From: Saccoglossus kowalevskii
Lineage: Eukaryota; Hemichordata; Enteropneusta; Harrimaniidae
Direction of reading: 5' to 3'
Assembly (NCBI RefSeq): GCF_000003605.2
Contig: NW_003119427.1
Coordinates: 271,508 to 335,507, forward strand
Length of the DNA stretch: 64,000 nt
Positions 1-14,291 of the stretch are shown here, one piece after another (the stretch's first letter is position 1; each line of letters begins with the position of its first letter). The notes under the pieces were generated by a model. The model worked only from the letters and a program-made list of their open reading frames with translations, searched no databases and was not told the origin of the DNA. The position numbers and the translations under genes are program-made.

Positions 1-348
1 GGGTGGGTGGGTGGGTGTGTGGGTGGGTATGTGTTTGATTGATTGATTTGGTGGGTGGGTAGCTACATGTAGGTAGGTACATGTATGTATAACTCAATAT
101 TTTTTTCATTTTAATTAATCTGCAATGCTGCTGGACATTTTGGTTCATACAGGAGTGTGTTGCAACTGACATTTTTATAATGCATGATGATGTACATGTA
201 TGAGGCAACATTTGCATGTGAAGAATTTGTCCAGCAAGTATCTTGTGAACTCTTTCCAGCAGCCAGTTTTTTTTTTTTTTTTAATTTGGTCTTTAATCTA
301 TAATGAATCAATTTTGTATATCAGGAGTGTTATCAGGACTAAACTTAC
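1..348. other. Intron 4 (partial) of adenylate-kinase-like gene; GGGT-type simple repeat at 1-60
   Basis: The first 60 bases are an impure GGGT/GATT tetranucleotide repeat. The G-rich part could form a G-quadruplex on the plus strand. The rest is ordinary AT-rich intron with a 17-T run near 268; nothing coding is seen. Confidence 0.7.
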
Positions 349-486
349 CGCGGTACGTGATGTATCAGCTTCATCACTCTGTCCACCTTCTTTGAGCTGA
401 TTTGGATGCTTTGGAGTGTGTTTTTCAACAGCCTTGATTACTTTATCTTCAGGTATAGCAAGATTTAAGGCACAAGCAATAGGATA
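349..486 (-). CDS. Adenylate-kinase-like gene, exon 4
   Basis: This exon is 46 codons, phase 0 at both ends, with acceptor ATTTCAG and donor GCG|GTAAGT. It codes YPIACALNLAIPEDKVIKAV followed by a polar stretch ending DEADTSRTA. The hydrophobic strand fits the strand after the kinase core; the polar part looks like a loop or linker. Further exons must lie left of the window. Confidence 0.82.
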
Positions 487-3400
487 CTGAAATAGAAAAT
501 TTCATTCATGAAACCGTACTGTCATCTGTGCATTAAAAAATCCTTCCGAAATTAGTGTCCACTAATACATTACAAACATATTTATAAACTTTTTAATTTG
601 GTTTGTCAACCAATAATTATGATTGTGTCACCTCGTATGTATATTCAACTTAAAGTTTAGTGGATATATATGAAGACATCAAGGTGAATAGATGCAAAAA
701 ATAAACTAATTGAAGTACATGTACATTATCAAAATCGAAAATGTTTCTAGCGTATTTGAATCCATCCCTATGTTGGTGATGATAGCGAAAAAAAAAAAAT
801 TAATTATTTTATAACCTAAAGAATTATGAATAAAATAAACGTGTCCCCTTGAATATATATTTTGATGTGAATCTAGTTTTAATATATATTATAACGATTA
901 AATTTTCCATAATGGCAACATAGTCATATACTACTCCATGGTGAGTAAATTCTATTTGAAATATTAGGATAATTACCATCAATACGTTTTGAAAGCTTAG
1001 TACCACCTATGGTAAGTTCTTATGCAATTTAGCTTGCATACATCACAGACCAGAATAATGAGTAGGATAGTAGAGCACAATACAGACGCATGTCATTCGG
1101 GGACATTCACTCACAGCTGGCACACTGAGAGATGCACCGAGTGTCAAAATAATGTAAAGTAGACACATTCATGACATGTCCAGACTACGATACTCAATCC
1201 CCTTTAACACCTCTTTGAATGCATGTTTAATTAGATAGCAAATTTAAATATTACGAAAATATTCTGGTTTGGAGCCAATAGAAGGCAATAACCCCCCCCC
1301 CCCCCTCTCATACAGTATACATTATATCTTTATAAGCCACATTTTCTGGATTGTACCAACAAATATATTGGAGAAAGTGAGTTAATATCTCACACTGCAA
1401 CTAAAGTATGTGTATTGAAGTATGCTTTTACATGCAGGATTACTTTTTACATGATATGCTGCATTCTGTTCATTTCATTTTCTTTATCCTCGTTGCCTGG
1501 ATAGTGCTCCCTCTAAAGTCTATTCCCGCTAAAGTCTATTTCCACAAAAGAAGCCTAAGTTTCTCAGTGAACTGGAATACTTTAGAAAGATTGCTATAGT
1601 TTTATGCATTTGGGAACTTCTCAACATCCTACATTGCCATTGTTTTCCAAGTTATAAACAATGACCAATGAAAGTCAAAGACCACTGATCAGGTGACAGT
1701 CGATTTTAAAAATAAAATATTTGAAGACCAAGATTATTCCTATGTCGAAAATAAGCAGTAAATTAAAATGAACATCAATATCAAAATTCCCAACATGCTT
1801 TTCATCTGTTGGGGGTCAGTAAACATCACAACAAATTTACTTGTTAAAAAGCAGTCGTGTACAGGATAGACTTTTTGGTTTACCTTATTCACAGACTGCA
1901 GCCTATGTTTGGGATGCTTTTATTATAACGCTTTAATATCCCATGAAAATACTGCATTTTGTGCATATGTAGCTCTGTATTGTTTGAGGTAACACACATA
2001 GCTGCCATGACTTTACGATCATCACAAATTTCAGTTTCCAGTATGGTGAGTACATGGCTCTAAATTAACAGTTAAAGCCCAAGGCAATCTCCCACGCAAA
2101 GTTCTATCTCTACACATCTCTGCCACCACACGATCTTATGGTTGTGGTTGATGCATCACAGCGGTACTTCTTTCAAAAGAGCCAGCCAAAACCGATTTTT
2201 TAACCTGACGAAAGCATACAAGTTGTTTGTAGAGTTTGAACCATACAACACCTCAGTAACTGGTATTCCACAATGAAATTATTTTCTTTTGTGAATTGTA
2301 GCTATTTCACAATTTTCTTTGAGTTTACGAAAAAATCATTATCAGCAACAACCTAATATCCTCGGGGGCGGACATCCAGGCATTTTCTTCCGCCTGGCAA
2401 CCCTCGTGGTGAAAACAGACCAAAACCTCGCAGAAAACGGTACTTTGCGATGGTTGTTGAGAGTCCCCTGGACAGTGTATTAAATAAGATGAGCCCTACG
2501 TGTGCAACATATATGAATTTGGTTGTTCAGGATTACTTCAAAGTTGAGTTTGTGTTGTTTTCTTGAGTTTTCACCGGCTCCACCGGTGTTCCACAGCAGC
2601 GCGCACAAAGCCCATAGAAATACGTGGTAGAGTGGTGCGCGTCTTAGCAACGTAGAACATCCGTGACGTAGCTCCGCCCCCGAGGATACAAAATATACTG
2701 GTATATAAAATTTGTGATATGATTCATAGATTTTCTCGTCTATTGGTCTAAGCCACGACTCACACTTTTATTCTCAATTATAGAACATTTTTTCTTTTTC
2801 ATTGTAATAATAAAACTGAAAGTAATAGTAAGCAGTTTGTAAAAATGGACAAACCTATGAATAAATTATACAAATTAAATGCCAATTAGTGCAAATTAGT
2901 TGCCATCCTTGATCAAAACCCTGGAGAATTTTGTGGTTAAAAGTGACCTATCGGTATTTATTTTTAAACCTACATGTATGAGGAAGAATAAAGGTCTAGA
3001 GTCAAGATTTCCTGAAAAAACAGCAGGGAGTAATTGTGTTTATATATACATCATTATTAGAGTGATGAATGTGATGTATGCACAATTTAGTAAAGTGTAC
3101 AAAGCCTTTCATTTATATTTACACATTAATAACTACCCTGCGGGATGCATGCGCAAGTTCGCAAGTCAAAAGTGAAACTAAATGTACATATAATACCAAC
3201 ATGCACTGTAAATGCAAATTCGCATATTGATCACATGATAGTTTGCATAATTATGTCTATTAACTTATAATCTGAAACTGTATGTTATTCGTTGACTATG
3301 TTTTGTCAATAAATTGTATCAGTATACATATGTACATGTATCAGTAGGCAATGACACCAGCATTATAGGCATGGCTTACTGTTTGTGAGATTAAAACACC

Positions 3401-6400
3401 AGTACTGCAAATTTGGTCACAGAATTACATAGCAAATACTACTTTCATTCATAAAAAAAAATTCAATTCATATTTTTATTGAACGATATTACTAACAGGA
3501 AATTGAATATTCAACTCATTGAATGACATGCTGAATTCCAGGTCATAACCTGGAAAACAGATATCGAAGATCTGATGAAGAGGTACAATTAAGCATGAAT
3601 GCATGGATCCATGTTCAGATCATTTTGACAAAAATCAATGTAAGCATAGACAAGGGAGTAAAGACATTGCAAATTCCATCCTGGATGATTCCTGATTTGG
3701 TAAATTTTAAATATTTCAGTTACACTTGCTGTGTATGAAATGACTACTCACAAAAATACGGAATCAAGAGTCACTGGTTGCATAGGCCCTGGGTCCTACG
3801 GCTACAGTTGTATCAAAGTGTGACCCACATATGCAAGTGGTATGATTTGTTTTGTTTGTTTTGGTGTGTCTGAGGTAGGAAATAAACTTTGCTAATTAGT
3901 AAAGCAGTGTTGCTGGTAATTTGTAGTATTGGTGTAATTGGACAGCATGATCAGCTCTAAAAAAGTTGTGTTTAACAGCAAATTTTGTGTTTGATTTGAT
4001 ATGCTGAAGTACAATATGCCAAGAGAGATGTAGATTCTTCCTTGTTGTCATTCACTACAAGTCGCATGATTACACATGTGAACAAATAGGAATTTTGGAA
4101 AGCTAACTCGCACTGTGTACTACATACACATTATTGGTCTGTCAATATAAAATTATGTTTTTATATTGGACGATACTGACTGAGCAGTTTTGTTGTGAAT
4201 GTGATGGGTTAATGCCAATAGGTCATGTGCTTTAATAAATGCAATGCACAACTCACAGCTGGGAGTAATTACAAATTGAAGACGTGATGCAATGTAATGT
4301 GGAAGCAATTTAAAAAGTGAGTGAAAACAGTTAAGAAACCTGATTGATAAACTAGACAGTTGGAATTGTGTGACAAATCACGAAAGGTGGACAGTGGCGT
4401 GACAATTTCTTGTCTAGTAAATGAAGTAAATAATGGATTTAATTCCCCAATGGGCACTAAAGTCTGTTCAATTCTACTGCACTGCACTGCACTGCACTGC
4501 ACTTAGGAGTGAACTTTTTATGGACACTAATTATAGAACATTTGTGAGCTTGTGGATGAATTATTCAGAATTTTCAGTGCAAGATTTGATATTTTACAAT
4601 TCACAGAATATATTGTACAATAGTGGAATGTATTAATTTGTTGATGCCTTGTAGACATTGATTCATCTCAACAGAAGACAAGCATCTTAGTGTAATTGAA
4701 GAATCAGAGAAACATTCCTTTTAATTATAATAAATGATTTGCCACTTGCATTAACAGGATAAAGAACCATGGTGTGGTGTGGGAATGATCATATTTTTTT
4801 TATAATTTGTTAGTAGTGGATCAAAAAACGAACACAATTTAAAAAAAAAAAATTAAAATGCAGGTTTATTTTTTTTGAAGAGTCTACTTTGGCTTTCAAA
4901 GTGATATTAACTATATTTTTATTACTAATGATAACCAAATGAATATAAGGAAATGAAGCAGTAAATAAAATAAACCCACACTGAGATTAATTATTGACCA
5001 ACTTCCTGTAATTATGTGTTGCAGTTCAAGAGCTTGGCACAATCATACCCCTTAGAGGGATGTGTCATAGCAAGCATATTAATGAATACGATAATATAGA
5101 CTCCCTACATGTCAATGAGAACATTGTACAATGTAATAAATTGTACACTATTCTTGACATGTACTGCCTGAAGTGAGATATGACATTACTAGTATGATGC
5201 ACATGCATAGTCAGTTATATCAGTACCCTCAATATAGGGACCCACCAGAACTCATTTACACACCGCACTACACAAAATTACTACCTAAAATATCATTCAA
5301 TAAAATAAACTCAATAATGTATATTTATATATTGAATAAAATATGCGTATTGCAAAAAAATTGCAAGAATGAAAACGACAGTCTTAACTAAACAGTGAAA
5401 AATATGTTTAATTCTCTATGGAGAATACTGTGTAAATGCAAGCTCATGAGTATTCATGAAGTAATAGAACGCGACAATTGTCAATAATGCTGTTTTGGTA
5501 CATGTATAGTATCAACGAGTTTCTGATGCATGTTCACCTGGATCTGTCTCAAAGCTTCTATTATACTCGTATACATGTACATGTAAATCCTGGATGTTAG
5601 CGACTGGTCTGAAATTCATCTGTAAGTCTATCAACTCCCAAAGGTTCTCAATAGGGTTCAAATATGGAGACTGTGCAGGCCAATTCAAAGTAGTGAAATT
5701 GCAAAAAATGGACTATTTAGAAAATCCTTCACTGCCAATGATGTGTGAACAGGGGCATTATTCTATTGGAAATATAAATCGAGTCCAACGAGTCTCAGTG
5801 CCGACGATATCATTTCATTTTGCAGAATATCCAAATATTTCCATTGATGCATGGTTGTTGGTACATGGATTAACGATCATAAGCAAGTAGCCGACAAACA
5901 CCACCAAACCATGACACTTTCACTGCCAAATTTTATTGTAGGTTTGAATACACACTAATACTCTTCATCTGGTCTTCAAAGTACAAACACTCTTCCATGG
6001 CTATGATACACCATAAGCTTTGATTCATCCGACCAGTCCACTACGCCGCAGTCCAGTCTGTCAAATTGCAACCATGCTGTGATATGTTGAGGTTGTAGTT
6101 TTGGTTTCTTTTTAAACACAGCCTCAAAGATTACAATCCTTATATAGCCTTGATTTTATTGTGCTTAAACTCAATATTTTCCCAGTGAGTTTATTAAAAT
6201 TGGCATGCAAATTGCAGGCGATGTGAAACTGATTCACTACTGAATGAGTAGAGAAACTTAAATGATATGCATTTTCACTCACTGATATAATGCCTACATA
6301 CATACATAAAAATTAAACACAAATCAACCATTTAATTTTGACTAAAATGCACTAGTTCATCTTAAATATAGTCCATTTTAAAAACAACATGTAATTGTTA

Positions 6401-9400
6401 TTTTTAATTAGGAAAACAATCAAATGACAGGTGCGTAAATACTTTCTGGCAGGTTTATACTTTTGAGAATGCAACTCAAATTGCCATATCTTGAAGAAAA
6501 AGTGGCAGTAGATAAATATAGAAATATCAGTCATTTTATGGATTACAGGGATTGTGTATTCTGCTTCCAATTCAGCCTATGGCTTTAATGTGCTTTTTTT
6601 CTGATTGACTAAGATCACATGATATTGACTTGACAGACTTGTGAATAACAGCATTCAGCATTATTTACTAAATGTTCATAATAGCTGTCTTAACTTCGAA
6701 AATTACTATTATTAATCAAATACAAGGCTGCCCATACATTTTGAAAAGAAATTTATTTTATTGTAATTTCAAGACGGAACAGAAACTGGGGGCCAAACAT
6801 TGTGTTTTTCAAATGAGACAAGCATATTTTCATCAGTGAGAGAGAAATTGTGAATTAACTTGACATTTAAAGTGTCTCATGAACAAATTGGGAAAGGCAT
6901 GTAAAATGTTGTGTGAACACTTTCTGAAAGGCAATTAGAAGTCGTATGCAGTATCCTAGCATCAACCAGGCCAACACAAATTAAGCCTATAGTGTAGAAC
7001 CGAGGTAAAGCTTCCCTAAAGTGCATCTGTGAGAGTTCAACTCCAGTAATTTCACACTAACCTACAGAGAGTTGTTACCTGTCAGAGCTCAATACGATCA
7101 CTGTTCAAGTCTTTCTGCTCTGTTAGATGGCAGTCACGATAGTGAACATTAGCTACATGTATGCCGAGGGGTACTGTATAACCTGCGCACTTATCGATTC
7201 ATTGTTAGAGGAAAATTGGATGAAGTTAAATTTACTGACGATAACACACATTATACTAGGTAGCATTTTACAGTAGCTACTAAAACAGAGCACGTAATTC
7301 ATGGAAGAATTATTGCCCTAGGGCCACTGCCTTAGATGCGCAGTCCCATCTGACTGTCTTGTTGCACTGCAAACTCGTGATATTTCCTTCACAGTTCACA
7401 GTTGTAGGATATCTTTGAAAAGTTGTGCCATTGAAATAATGTTCCCTCAGAATACCAAAAGTTCAAGCCCTGAAACAGTATCTTCTCACAGAAGGACATC
7501 GATAATGAACTGAAATGATCAATAAGATCCAAAACATTGAATTCAACCAAATTCATGATGGACAATCCTTCTCAGAGTGTAACAACTTTAGTATTGAATA
7601 TTACCCATACTTACAATGATATTGGTCAATGCCATAAAAATACAATCTGAATAATTATTATTATTATTGGCAAAATTGTAATTTTATCTTTATCACTATA
7701 TTGTTTTCAGACAATTAATGTGGACAATGTGGATTAAAGTATCTGAAAAATTGGCATTTGTGTACTATTTAATGCCAGATCCCCTTGACTTTTACCATGA
7801 TAATAGTTTTATGTTATGTTGTTGCTCACAAAAAACAGAAAATGGTATGATCATAGCAATTTTTTAAACATTCACCATTGGTTCCTATGCTTAATAGGTT
7901 TTGTCATATGTCAAAATTTTGTTCTGGTACACAAGGTGATAAAAATCATACGTGTTAGTTATAATATAGATGCATTTGTACTTATGGTTAGACTAAATTA
8001 TTATTTTTTTCATGAAGTAAGGCTCAAATTACCATGAATTTGTGCATGTTTTCAGATACTTTCAGATAATATAATAATAAAATCAATAATTATATATTTT
8101 TTTGGCTCTTCATTAATTAGTTGAATGCCTTTAATATATTGGGTTTCAAACGAAACAACATCAAAAACAGTTTTACACAAAGAGACAATCAATCAATTAA
8201 CTTTCATATATTCTGCTGGAATTTTATTACTAACAGTGAAGGCACTGAGGACTGGATATAAACGAACCAGATGCAAACAAATATGAGACATAGCCTGAAG
8301 CTATTCTATTGTCTTTGTACGAAAGATTGTTACTTCTGTTTTATTGTATACAGTTAGAGACTTAGACAGCCTCTTGTTTATTTATTTTTTTTTTTGTCAA
8401 TAAAATAAAATATTACATGTATAAATGGCGAAAGCAGGATTACCGTGTATTCCCTGCAAATATATAGCTTAACTAAATTTTGGGCAGAAAATACTGGCTA
8501 CAATTCTGCCCAAAAATGAACAAGAATCATGAGCATCATAATTACATAAAAAAATTAATTAATATTAATGTTTCTCAAATAATACTATTGTACATGTACA
8601 GTAATAATCTAATTGTCCCTTATAAACACTAAAAGATTCAACTGGCTAGTCACATTAAAATTGAACTTCGTTGACATTTTATAGCAATTGATATGATTTC
8701 CAAGTCGATCAGATAATAGTTTTTATTGAAACCACAACAAGAACACAATTTTAAAGGGTGGTAGCCGCTGCACCATACATATGCAACATTATGTCTTGAG
8801 AAACATTGATTTTCCCACAATGCACTCTTCTTAAAAAATTAGGAGTACAAGTTTTGACCTGGGTGAATTACTGCCAGTGGACTCCTTCAATACCTTCCAA
8901 TTACTTTATTTAAAACTTGATAGTGTCTCAGTTTGTATTTGTTTGTCTGCGCAACAGTCAAAGTCACCGTCTGTGTTTATACATGACCCATATCTTGCGC
9001 ATTCCAATATTTTGAAGAAGATACATAGAAAACAAACCAAAATCAGAATTTGCCAAGATACATGTACCACAGTGGTTAATCCAAGTTTGAAAGAGATTGG
9101 ATAAAAACTGTTTTGAGTTTTTCTAACCACAAGAAAAACAAAAGAGGACAGACAATTTCCCCCACAACTACCGTATTTCCCTTCATCTAAGATGATACAG
9201 GAGAGGTACATTGTAATGAAAAGAAAAAGAAAAGAAAAACTCCTCAAACACCTACCTTGTTTTCAAATTGCGTTATTTCGTATTTGCAGTCTTTCACAAA
9301 TTTTTCACAGCGGAGAAGAAACCTGAGATTTGGCATAATATCAACAAGGAATAGTCCATCAGGGTCTTTTTCTATTTCTGTAGAAATGATTTCCAGTACC

Positions 9401-12400
9401 CATTCTAATGAAAGATGTGAGGGTTCCTCCTGAAATGACAGAAGGGTCAGATTTTATGCTGTCAGTTACATCAAATATAGTATACATTCAAATCAATGTA
9501 CAGTACATGTGCAGGCATACAAAATGAGACGAAGGATTCTAGATCACCCATGATCATTTGGGAAACAATGTGCTGCAAAACTGTAGGCTGCAAAAAACTG
9601 TATACTATTTGAATAAAGCAAGACATTGAGCATTTAAGTGCTCTTTTTTTACTGTTTTTCCTTTTTTGTATCAGAGCGTTTTTAGCCTAAACAATATGAA
9701 CTACACACATGTTACGGATTAGAAGACATCCATGTGTCTCCATCCATGTAGCTATTTCAGCTTAATTTTTAACCAAAAATGGTGAAAACCGATAATTTAT
9801 TCAGACAAAATGGCTGCCAGTCAGCTACATTGTATACTGGACATGATAGTATTTGTATGTTCAACTGCAACATGCATATGTTCAAATACAAATTTGTCCT
9901 TAAACCTCAATGAGACAGGTAGACAAGCAAAAAACCTGCCATGGATGAAAGAAAATGTTTCGAAAGGCATCTAGATGGACATGGCATCAGTGGATAGAGT
10001 TCTGTAATCAACTTTCATAGAGAAAGTGAGGTTGGTGATTTATGATAACAATGGACAAGGTATTCCCACTAACACCACACTCAAACACCACAAGCATTTA
10101 AGAAATGAACTGCGAATACAGGCATGAATGTGTCAAGTGACAGACTGAAACTATTCCAAAAATATACAACAATGGCGATCAATCCTACAATGTATGGTAT
10201 GGTGTTTTCATAATTTTCACACATCTTTAAAAACATGCAGGTAATTTACATACAATATTTACAGAAAAATAAGAACATATATAATTTATTAAAAATGCAG
10301 ACTGGAGAATTGAATAAATAAATATTGATAAATTATGTAAAGCAAGGTATTTTCATCACATCACTATGGTACAAACAGACAAAGAGCTTATTTCAGCTAT
10401 TTCATTGTTGCTGAATTTGAATACAGTTTTTAATAGAATGGAAGGTATGCATATAGGGTAGTTACAAATACAACTGAATACAGAGATCGACTCAAATGAT
10501 TTCATATAGACATCCACAACATGCCACAGCTGTAAGTGATACACTCAGTGAAAAAAGTGAATTATTAAAACATCAATAGAAATTTAGTTTCCAAATATCA
10601 GGTTACATGCAAAACCATGACACACACACACAAGCACATTAATATTTATACATGTACACTGTACTAACGGAAATATTCACTGGGTTTAATGTGAGCAAAT
10701 TTGATGTTGAAAATAATCACAATGTTTTAAATTCACTGGTTTGAGAAGTGAGTAGATGTAATATATTCTGTTGTTAAATTTAAATATTCACTTGGTTTTA
10801 ATTCAACTCATTTAACTGTCAGTGAAATAAGTGAAAATAAAAGTCTGCTAAAACTAGCCCAAACTAATATGATATTCTTTATTTTAATACTGTATTGTAC
10901 AGTGGATGTATGTGAATGTATTGACATTGTTAGTCAGTACGCATTTCCATTAAAATACATAATCAATCAATCACTCACATAGAGTAAATCATGAAAAAAC
11001 TGTCTGGTGACATTGATTAGACAAAGTGTCTGTCATGATTACATGAAAACAAGTTAGCAGCCACTGATGCTTCTGTGTATACCTGATTGTATGCAAGAGC
11101 ACACACTACGACAGCTGTAAGCAAGGAACATACCTGCAGCAGTTACAAGCAGTCTAGGAATTAATTACTACATGTACAAAACCAATTGTGTGCAACATTT
11201 CAAAAATTCTCCTTTTTCATAGACCAAGTGACAAAAAGCATACTTTCAAATGTCTACATTATACATGTACTAACGCTGACATCTTTCAAAGAAACTGTCT
11301 TGATCAAGCAATTAAAGATATTTATACAAGTTTGATATTGTACATTCAATGTGCATTAGATGACCAGAAAAGCAGTTGTACTTCTCAGTCTTTTAAAACA
11401 GATTTCAAGATATCCAGATATTAAAATGTACCTTTGACAAGTTAGCAGCTTTTGAGTCGCATCTAATGGTTATCATACACAATGTATAGCTACCTTATTT
11501 GCTCTATTGTTGAAAGTGCATACAGTATATTTACGAGGACAATGTTAACAATTTAGCATTAACAAATTACAGTGCGAGTTTAGAGCACTTAAAATACTAC
11601 AAAAACAAACACAAGAGAGGCTTTTCTAACATAGAATAAAATTGTGATATCACAGTCCACATTGCCAAAATAGATACTAAATTACACGGATAGTAATGTG
11701 TTAGTACTATAATAAGATGGATATGCACCAAATATGATATTTAAGAGAAAAACACAGAATTTGGAACTGTTAAAATGACAAGCAGAACCTATGAAAGACA
11801 AGTAATCTGTATTATACTAACAGCTGACGCAATGTTGATTCAATAGGATTTTAGCATGAATTCAAGCACTTTGGTCACACGTTCTATGGTTGGCAAGCAA
11901 AATAGTGTGATAAAAATGGAGTCCCAGTTTTGGGGACTAATAAAATGCAACTTCTATCCTATAATTTTACTGGAAGATTGTGTTAGTAAGATAATTAAAA
12001 TTATTTAAATTAAGTGTATGGTATTTTGATATTTATAAAACTTCCTTTTTTTACCTAATAGCTATGAATATATTTCATTAGCCCATGATTTTATATAATA
12101 GCTCATAGTCAACATTTCTTAGGCTGCCTTTACTATGTGTTTTTCTAGCACAAGCTAACATCTTAGCCAGTACTAAAAAGCATTAATTAAGATGATCAGC
12201 TAAACAGTGTTTGAGTTATTGAAAAACTACAAAAAGACAATTTTACAAATACACTGAACTTACATGTTTACATGTACATGGGAGTATAATTTCTAGAGTT
12301 ACACTTGATAATCACAGTACATGTCTATACAACAGAACCAATCACATCTACTGAGAGACAGACCAACATTGACAACTACATTATATGAGCCCAGGTTGGT

Positions 12401-14225
12401 CCGTACACGTATAGTATCCAGAAATAAGTTCAGATACTATAAGTTATTGTTGTTTCCTTTTACGTTAATATTCAAAAGTTTAGTGTGATATTAGTATTTG
12501 AAAGTTTATATCCCTGTGCATGATTCTTTCAACTATTAGTCAACTCTCGTTAATGGTTTCATCCAGCTTTACAAATCCTAGTGCTATTTTGAACATGCTA
12601 GAAAGTTGTTTTTCAGTTTATTTCACGCTTTAGGCTTAACACAAGACTGAGCTCATAATCATAACAACATGCGATGGGATGACGTCAGCAAGGTATCAAT
12701 CTACCTTACGGTTAACATTTAAATGCTTTTGACTGATTAAAATTGTCAAAGAGAATCCACGAGAAAGTCAGGAGGACATCCAAAGCAATGGCATTCTGAA
12801 TTTGAAACCCTGGGAATGTTTTGAAGGATGTTAAAGTTTTATTTGAATGATTGCATCATTGTCATCATCATCATTGTGCACACACGTCCCTTACTTACTG
12901 TATTCTAATAGAATGAACATGCTTTTAGAAACCCTACCTAGAAAGAAAGTTTATATTCTCGATTATAAATGCACATACTAGCTTATATGTGACTGTTCTG
13001 TAAAAAAGAAAACGGATGACATAAATTGATCCATGAGAGTTTGTTGAACATAAAATTCCACCAAAAAAAAACCATTTATTGTCTCACATGCAATAGCACT
13101 TGAATTATTTAAAGTTTAGACATTTTGTATACAATGTAAAATGACTGGCATAGGCTTTTGAAGAATAATGTCAATTCATCAGATCACCGATCCATGCATA
13201 ATGCTCTCAGATACAAACAAAAGAGAATTGATGCATAGCAACTAAATGTTGTGACATGTATAGCATGGTTTCATTCCATATTTAAACAAACCTGGTCTAC
13301 TGATAGGCAGCAGTAAAAACTAGACCTTGCAATGCCGTGTTTTCTGAGCCACATTCATATACATGTACATCTATATAGGGCAAGTAATTGTCTACTACTG
13401 AAAAGCTTAGTCTAGGTTGCAATACAATTGGTAACTTAGTAACAGGAGTATACACGTACACATTCAATTTAATTGATTACATACGCAAATGCACTCAAAA
13501 ACATGTGTAGAAAAGTGAGAGCTCCTACGCACATCTTTCTTTTTAAGAGAGATTTCCCCCCCAAACCATTATGTAATACTGCGTATATTGATTAAATCTA
13601 CTAATAGAGAGGATAATGGCATGACTCTCCATACAATGGCATGCAAGCTAATATATCTTATTGCAGTTATATTGGTTCATCCACAGATAAAAGGATCTAT
13701 GGGTAAAGGAAGGTAATGAGCAGTTGTGAGTTCTGTGAAAGTACCAATATTGAGATGTGGGAAGATAAAGTGTTATGAGGCTTTACTCACTGTCTGGCAA
13801 CACATATAATCATGGACCGTTCACTGATAATAAGATCAACTAACTATCCAACTGAGCAAGGTTTTATCAGTTTTGAATGAATGTTTACACTTTATTGCAA
13901 TTTATATAATCCCATAATACTTTTGTTAGTTTGATGTCTGCAGACATGAGTGATTATCGCCCAGAGTGTATCAAACTGAGATGGGACTATTTATTTATCT
14001 CGTGCATATTTACAGGGAATAATGGTTGCTGAATTTGGAACTGTATCATTGAAATGAGTCTCAATATTACCACAGACATGCATGTCATTTATGTAACATG
14101 TGCAATATCAAAGACAAATACAGTGACCCCTCGCTAAGCTCTATCAAATTAGCTACAATGAGTTGAATCCATCACTGTAATCTCTAGTTCTTAACAAAGC
14201 AGCATGTCTAAGCGAAAGCCATCCA

Positions 14226-14291
<66 letters not shown>

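Larger units (their letters stand above)
487..9255. other. Intron 3 of adenylate-kinase-like gene (8.8 kb)
   Basis: This is AT-rich intronic DNA. It holds a GC-rich TIR element (2359-2686), a short ACTGC repeat, a Tc1/mariner transposase relic (5596-6115) and a 12-bp-arm hairpin (8478-8515). A run of 15 C lies near 1291. No other coding signal was recognised. Confidence 0.7.

Noticed and set aside
1-60. Telomere-like repeat
   Set aside because: The unit is GGGT/GATT-type and impure, not the metazoan TTAGGG, and lies inside an intron.
5594-5890. Plus-strand 98-codon open frame
   Set aside because: It is the antisense shadow of the Tc1/mariner transposase relic on the minus strand.
8906-9247. 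113-codon minus-strand frame next to kinase-like exon 3
   Set aside because: It lies in the intron beyond the exon 3 donor and is low-complexity hydrophobic sequence without family resemblance.
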